NCBI GenBank assembly: GCA_036273455.1
Contig: DASUHP010000024.1
Location: 1-64,000 of the forward strand
Source of the DNA: CAIYRG01 sp036273455
GTDB lineage: Bacteria > Pseudomonadota > Alphaproteobacteria > Micropepsales > Micropepsaceae
Direction of reading: 5' to 3'
Length of the DNA stretch: 64,000 nt
Under the pieces are notes generated by a model. The model was not told the DNA's origin. It ran no database searches and worked only from the letters and a program-made list of their open reading frames with translations. A program made the translations under genes and the position numbers. This document shows positions 59,968 to 64,000 of this stretch, piece after piece (position 1 is the first letter of the stretch; the number at the start of each line of letters is the position of its first letter).

Positions 59968-60978
59968 ATGCCTATGCACAGCCGCCGCAGCATCAATACC
60001 GCGATTGCCGCGACGGGCATTTCCATCTTCGTTCCGCGTTTTGCGTGCGCCGCCGAATTCGAAATGCGCGAAGTCCACAATCAGCCGGTGGACAGCCCGC
60101 TGCATAAGCGCATGGTTCAGCTGTGGGACGCTGTCGCACGGGAAACCGGCGGGCGAGTGCATGTGACCATTCTTCCCGACAGCGGCGAGGCGCAGGGAAT
60201 CAAAAATCCTCTGCCGATGCTGCAATCGGGCGAACTTGAATTTTTCACCCTCGCGGGCAACGGCTTGTCGGCGCTGGTGCCCGCCGCCGATGTCCAGGCA
60301 ACACCTTTTGCCTTTCGCGATCCGGCGCAGGTCTATGCCGCGCTCGACGGCGATCTGGGTGAATATCTGCGGGGGGAAATCCGCGCCAGGGGACTCTATC
60401 TTCTGCCGGCCGGATGTTTCGAAAACGGCATCCACCAGCTCACCAGTTCGGTGCGACCAATCCGCAGCGCCGAGGATATTCGCGGGCTGAAGCTGCGCGT
60501 GCCGGGATCGAAAATGTACCAGGATTTCTTCCGCTCGCTCGGCGCTGATGTCCACACGCTCAATCTCAACCGCACCCATGATGCTCTGAAAGCCGGTGAG
60601 ATCGACAGTCAGGATGATCCCTGGGACGATGTCGAATTCCTGAAGCTGTACGAGTTCCAGAAATACGGTAGCCAGACCAATCACTCCTGGTCGGGTTACA
60701 ACACGCTGGCCAATCTCGCGCGCTGGCAGAAACTGCCGGCGGATGTGCAGCGGTCGATCGAGACCAATACGCGCAAATATGTGGCAATGCAGCGTGCCGA
60801 CACCGACAAGCTCAATGGCGAATTGCGCGCTGTCCTGACCCGGCGCGGCATGCAGTTCAACGAAGTGGACCGCGCATCATTCAAGCCGGCGCTGGCGGAG
60901 TTCTATCCGAAGTGGCGAGATTATATTGGCCGGCGCGCCTGGGATTTGCTCGTCGCCCATACGGGCGCATTGGGATAA
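59968..60978 (+). CDS. TRAP-type transporter solute-binding protein (DctP family)
   Basis: 336 residues from the ATG at 59968 (GGGAGG 6 nt upstream). An N-terminal export signal (RRSINTAIAATGISIFVPRFACA) is followed by the DctP fold: HNQPVDSPLHKRMVQLWDAVARETGGRVHVTILP, LQSGELEFFTLAGNGLS, ENGIHQLTSSVRPIRSAEDIRGLKLRVPGSKMYQDFFRSLGAD and DDPWDDVEFLKLYEFQKYGSQTNHSWSGY. DctP proteins deliver organic acids to a DctQ/DctM membrane pair, but no such genes are in the window. The neighbouring permease is of the unrelated AtoE type, so the partner must be encoded elsewhere, or the protein has another role. Confidence 0.9.
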   Translation: MPMHSRRSINTAIAATGISIFVPRFACAAEFEMREVHNQPVDSPLHKRMVQLWDAVARETGGRVHVTILPDSGEAQGIKNPLPMLQSGELEFFTLAGNGLSALVPAADVQATPFAFRDPAQVYAALDGDLGEYLRGEIRARGLYLLPAGCFENGIHQLTSSVRPIRSAEDIRGLKLRVPGSKMYQDFFRSLGADVHTLNLNRTHDALKAGEIDSQDDPWDDVEFLKLYEFQKYGSQTNHSWSGYNTLANLARWQKLPADVQRSIETNTRKYVAMQRADTDKLNGELRAVLTRRGMQFNEVDRASFKPALAEFYPKWRDYIGRRAWDLLVAHTGALG

Positions 60979-60986
60979 TAGGCGCC

Positions 60987-61984
60987 TCAAATCTCGTCTT
61001 TGCGGATGCAGGCGGCGAGGTGATCCATCACCGGCTGGCCTGCCGCAGCGCCCAATGGCTCCAGCGGCGGCACGATCTGCTTGCAAGCTTCGATGGCATA
61101 GGGGCAGCGCGGATGAAACGGACAACCAGGCGGAGGCGACACCGGACTGGGCGCTTCGCCGCGCACCGGTTCGCCGGTGTGGCGCCGGTCCGGATCGGGC
61201 ACCGGAATGGCCTCGATCAATGCACGGGTATAGGGATGAGCGGGGCGCGCAAACACTTTTGCCGCCGGGCCCCGCTCCACGATCTTCCCGAGATACATGA
61301 TGGCGATGGAATCGCTGATATGTTCGACCACGGACAAATCATGACTGATGAATATATAGGTCAGTCCTCGCTCGCGCTGGAGCCGCACCATCAGGTTCAG
61401 CACCTGGCTGCGCACCGACACATCGAGTGCCGACACCGGTTCGTCGGCGATCACCAGCCTCGGGTTCAGCGCCAGCGCGCGCGCGATGCTGACGCGCTGC
61501 CTTTGTCCTCCCGAAAATTCATGCGGATAGCGTTGCAGCATTTCTCCCGTCAGCCCGACGGTTTCGAGAAGCTGCCGCACCATTTCGGTCTGTTCTGAGC
61601 GATTGCCGATCCCGTGGACGAGCAGCGGCTCGCGCACGATTTCGCCGACCGTCATGCGCGGATTAAGCGAAGAATAGGGGTCCTGGAAAATCATCTGGAC
61701 ATCACGGCGCAGGCGGAACAGCTCCTCGCCTTTGGCGTGGGCGAGATCGCGGCCTTCGAACATTACGCGGCCGGCGGTGGGATCCTCGATCCGGATGATC
61801 GTGCGGCCGAGCGTGGACTTGCCGCAGCCCGATTCGCCGACCAGTCCCAGCGTTTCGCCTTCCGTGACGGTCAAATCCACGCCATCCACCGCGCGGACAT
61901 CGCCGATTTTCGCGCCGAACACGCCACCGCGTAACGGATAGTATTTTTTCAACCCTTCGACCGCGAGCAATGGCGCGCTTGCGT

Positions 61985-61988
<4 letters not shown>
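60987..61988 (-). CDS. oppF: Oligopeptide/dipeptide ABC transporter ATPase, OppF/DppF type
   Basis: 333 residues. Walker A GLVGESGCGKSTLGRTII (about 53-70), signature HEFSGGQRQRVSIARALALNPRLVIADEPVSALDVS and the C-terminal oligopeptide-type extension PPPGCPFHPRCPYAIEACKQIVPPLEPL, whose cysteines can bind an iron-sulfur cluster. It powers peptide or nickel uptake together with the OppD-type partner encoded just upstream (four-base overlap, ATGA). The substrate cannot be told apart; Opp, Dpp and Ddp systems are all possible. Confidence 0.92.
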
Positions 61989-62983
<995 letters not shown>

Positions 62984-62998
62984 CGAAGTCTTCAGCTT

Positions 62999-63376
62999 CT
63001 AAATGTCGCCATCCGTTTTGATCGCTATTTCCAACTCTTCGGCCACGCGGTTGAGCCGTTTGTCGAACGTCCAAAGTGATGATCCGGGAGTGATGCGAAG
63101 CGACGCGAGAAGGTGAACATCCACATAGCCGATTCCACGTTCAAACAATTTGCTTCGGTTAATGAATTCGAGGATTTCGGCATCGCTTGCGACCGTACAG
63201 CGCGGAAGGCTCTGTAGCTGGCCCACCAACAGCAAACGCTGTCGCATCGCCCCAAGCGCGACTTCACCGATTACGAACGGGTGACACAGGATTTGACCGG
63301 CATCAAGCAGGCGACTGAGTTCGGGCGCCCCGCGCCGGAAATGCTCTACCCAAACGGATGTGTCGACCAGAATCAC
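62999..63376 (-). CDS. vapC: VapC-type PIN-domain ribonuclease toxin
   Basis: 125 residues. The four acidic residues of PIN nucleases are present: Asp5 (MILVDTSVWV), Glu38 (VIGEVALG), Asp86 (YVDVHLL) and Asp105 (TFDKRL). VapC toxins cut RNA, often initiator tRNA or rRNA, and are blocked by the cognate VapB. It overlaps vapB by four bases (ATGA), antitoxin first, the normal order. It belongs to the 22-family-like group with DTSVWVEHFR. Confidence 0.9.
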   Translation of the reverse strand: MILVDTSVWVEHFRRGAPELSRLLDAGQILCHPFVIGEVALGAMRQRLLLVGQLQSLPRCTVASDAEILEFINRSKLFERGIGYVDVHLLASLRITPGSSLWTFDKRLNRVAEELEIAIKTDGDI

Positions 63377-63570
63377 TCCGGAGGAAACCGCCGCCGCGGT
63401 GGTGCTTTCAACTTGGGTTCAGTTCCTCCCAGACGGGCCAATCGTCTCGCGGCCTCACGTTCGATCAGCGCCTTCAGTGCTTCGCGCACCAGAGCCGACT
63501 TCTCCTTCAACCCGGTATATTCCTGGGCCCTGGCTACCAAATCGTCGTCCAGCGCGAGAGTTGTCCGCAT
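63373..63570 (-). CDS. vapB: VapB-type antitoxin (ribbon-helix-helix)
   Basis: 65 residues. N-terminal RTTLALDDDLVARAQEYTGLKEKSALVREALKALIERE fits a VapB/CopG-like ribbon-helix-helix DNA-binding domain (about 1-45), followed by a basic, proline-rich tail (PKLKAPPRRRFPPE) that would insert into the toxin's active site. It binds its own promoter and neutralises VapC. Its start lies about 66 nt after the stop of the peptide-binding protein gene. Confidence 0.88.
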   Translation of the reverse strand: MRTTLALDDDLVARAQEYTGLKEKSALVREALKALIEREAARRLARLGGTEPKLKAPPRRRFPPE

Positions 63571-63636
63571 CGCTCACCTCACGGCACGTATATGCGCATC
63601 TTTGATGCCGATTTCAATGCCTTTGATTAGAACAAT

Positions 63637-64000
63637 TCACTGCAATTTCTTTTGCACGCCGTAGCAATCTACGTCGAGAACCTTGTTCTGCGGATAAGGC
63701 GTGCCATTCTGCATCGCCTGGGTCAGCGCTGCTTTTTTCGCCGGGTCGATCCAGTACACGAAGTAATCGGTGAGACCGGACGCGCGTTTTGGCAGGTAAC
63801 ATTCGGGAAACTGCATGTAATCCCAGTAGACCAGGCGGACATAGGGTGCGGTCCAGAACGGAATGTAAAACGCCTCGTCATGCACGATCTGATCGATCCG
63901 GTACAAGGCGTTCTTCCGCGCTTCCGGATCGAAGCTCTCTTCATAGGTTTTGATCAAGGCGTCCACTTCGGGCGTTCCGAAGCCCCAGAAATCATTATTA
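63637..64000 (-). CDS. Peptide ABC transporter substrate-binding protein, C-terminal part
   Basis: The minus strand is open from the window edge to a TGA at 63637, giving 120 codons of the C-terminal end. The pattern NNDFWGFGTPEVDALIKTYEESFDPEARKNALYRIDQIVHDEAFYIPFWTAPYVRLVYWDYMQFP is the SBP_bac_5 ending found in OppA/DppA-type proteins, where a periplasmic protein captures the peptide. The N-terminal part lies outside the window. It is encoded before vapBC and oppDF, so it probably feeds that transporter. Confidence 0.85.
   Translation of the reverse strand, partial: NNDFWGFGTPEVDALIKTYEESFDPEARKNALYRIDQIVHDEAFYIPFWTAPYVRLVYWDYMQFPECYLPKRASGLTDYFVYWIDPAKKAALTQAMQNGTPYPQNKVLDVDCYGVQKKLQ

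Overview
The window is a chromosomal segment of an alphaproteobacterium. The strongest support is conserved gene order. One block runs amidase - rnpB - mraZ - rsmH - ftsL - ftsI - murE - murF - mraY - murD - ftsW - murG - murC - murB - ddl - ftsQ - ftsA - ftsZ - lpxC - bamD - recN - ligA. A second runs enoyl-CoA hydratase - rpsT - dnaA - dnaN - recF - gyrB. A class I lysyl-tRNA synthetase, an ELM1-family protein and an FtsZ tail reading EIPAFLRRQ fit the same assignment. No 16S rRNA or species-level marker is present, so I do not name a genus. Coding density is very high, with many 1-4 bp start/stop overlaps.

Layout. 1-2.0 kb (-): a D-2-hydroxyacid dehydrogenase coupled to an FAD monooxygenase that is cut by the window edge. 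2.2-7.0 kb (+): a 2OG-Fe(II) oxygenase, an unrecognised 631-residue protein, an ELM1-like putative glycosyltransferase and a class III CoA-transferase. 7.1-12.5 kb: an outer-membrane beta-barrel-like protein, the ABC-F factor EttA, an SGNH hydrolase (-), a 24-codon membrane peptide gene with its own promoter and terminator signals (-), an EamA transporter and an AmpD-type amidase. 12.47-12.89 kb: RNase P RNA, whose P3 helix carries a long palindromic insertion. 13.2-32.2 kb (+): the complete division and cell-wall cluster, preceded by three TGGGA repeats at 10-bp intervals (candidate MraZ operator). 32.3-40.2 kb (+): bamD, recN, ligA, class I lysS and three small genes. 40.2-42.0 kb (-): leuD-leuB without leuC. 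42.0-45.3 kb: a secreted cyclase-family protein (+), a KirBac-type channel and an SMP-30 lactonase (-). 45.0-53.7 kb (-): a DUF971 - Trm112 - LON-domain - thioredoxin/TPR group, then gyrB, recF, dnaN and dnaA. 53.8-56.0 kb (-): a rhodanese, a gene-poor 620-bp gap, rpsT and an enoyl-CoA hydratase. 56.1-61.0 kb (+): a half-size GDT1 protein, a secreted hypothetical, a CoA-transferase, an AtoE-type short-chain fatty acid permease and an orphan TRAP solute-binding protein. 61.0-64.0 kb (-): oppF, oppD, a vapBC toxin-antitoxin pair and the 3' end of a peptide-binding protein gene.

How the genes work together. The core of the window builds the cell wall and septum. MurC to MurF, MurB and Ddl make UDP-MurNAc-pentapeptide. 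MraY and MurG make lipid II, FtsW and FtsI polymerise and cross-link it at the septum, and FtsZ, FtsA, FtsQ and FtsL organise the division machine. LpxC and BamD add outer-membrane biogenesis, and the amidase adds wall turnover. RecN, LigA, RecF, GyrB, DnaN and DnaA supply replication and repair.

I see no CRISPR array, prophage, insertion sequence or rRNA/tRNA gene. The least explained items are the 24-codon membrane-peptide gene, the palindrome inside rnpB, the 631-residue protein with its oxygenase and ELM1 partners, and the head-on placement of the dcw cluster about 20 kb from dnaA.
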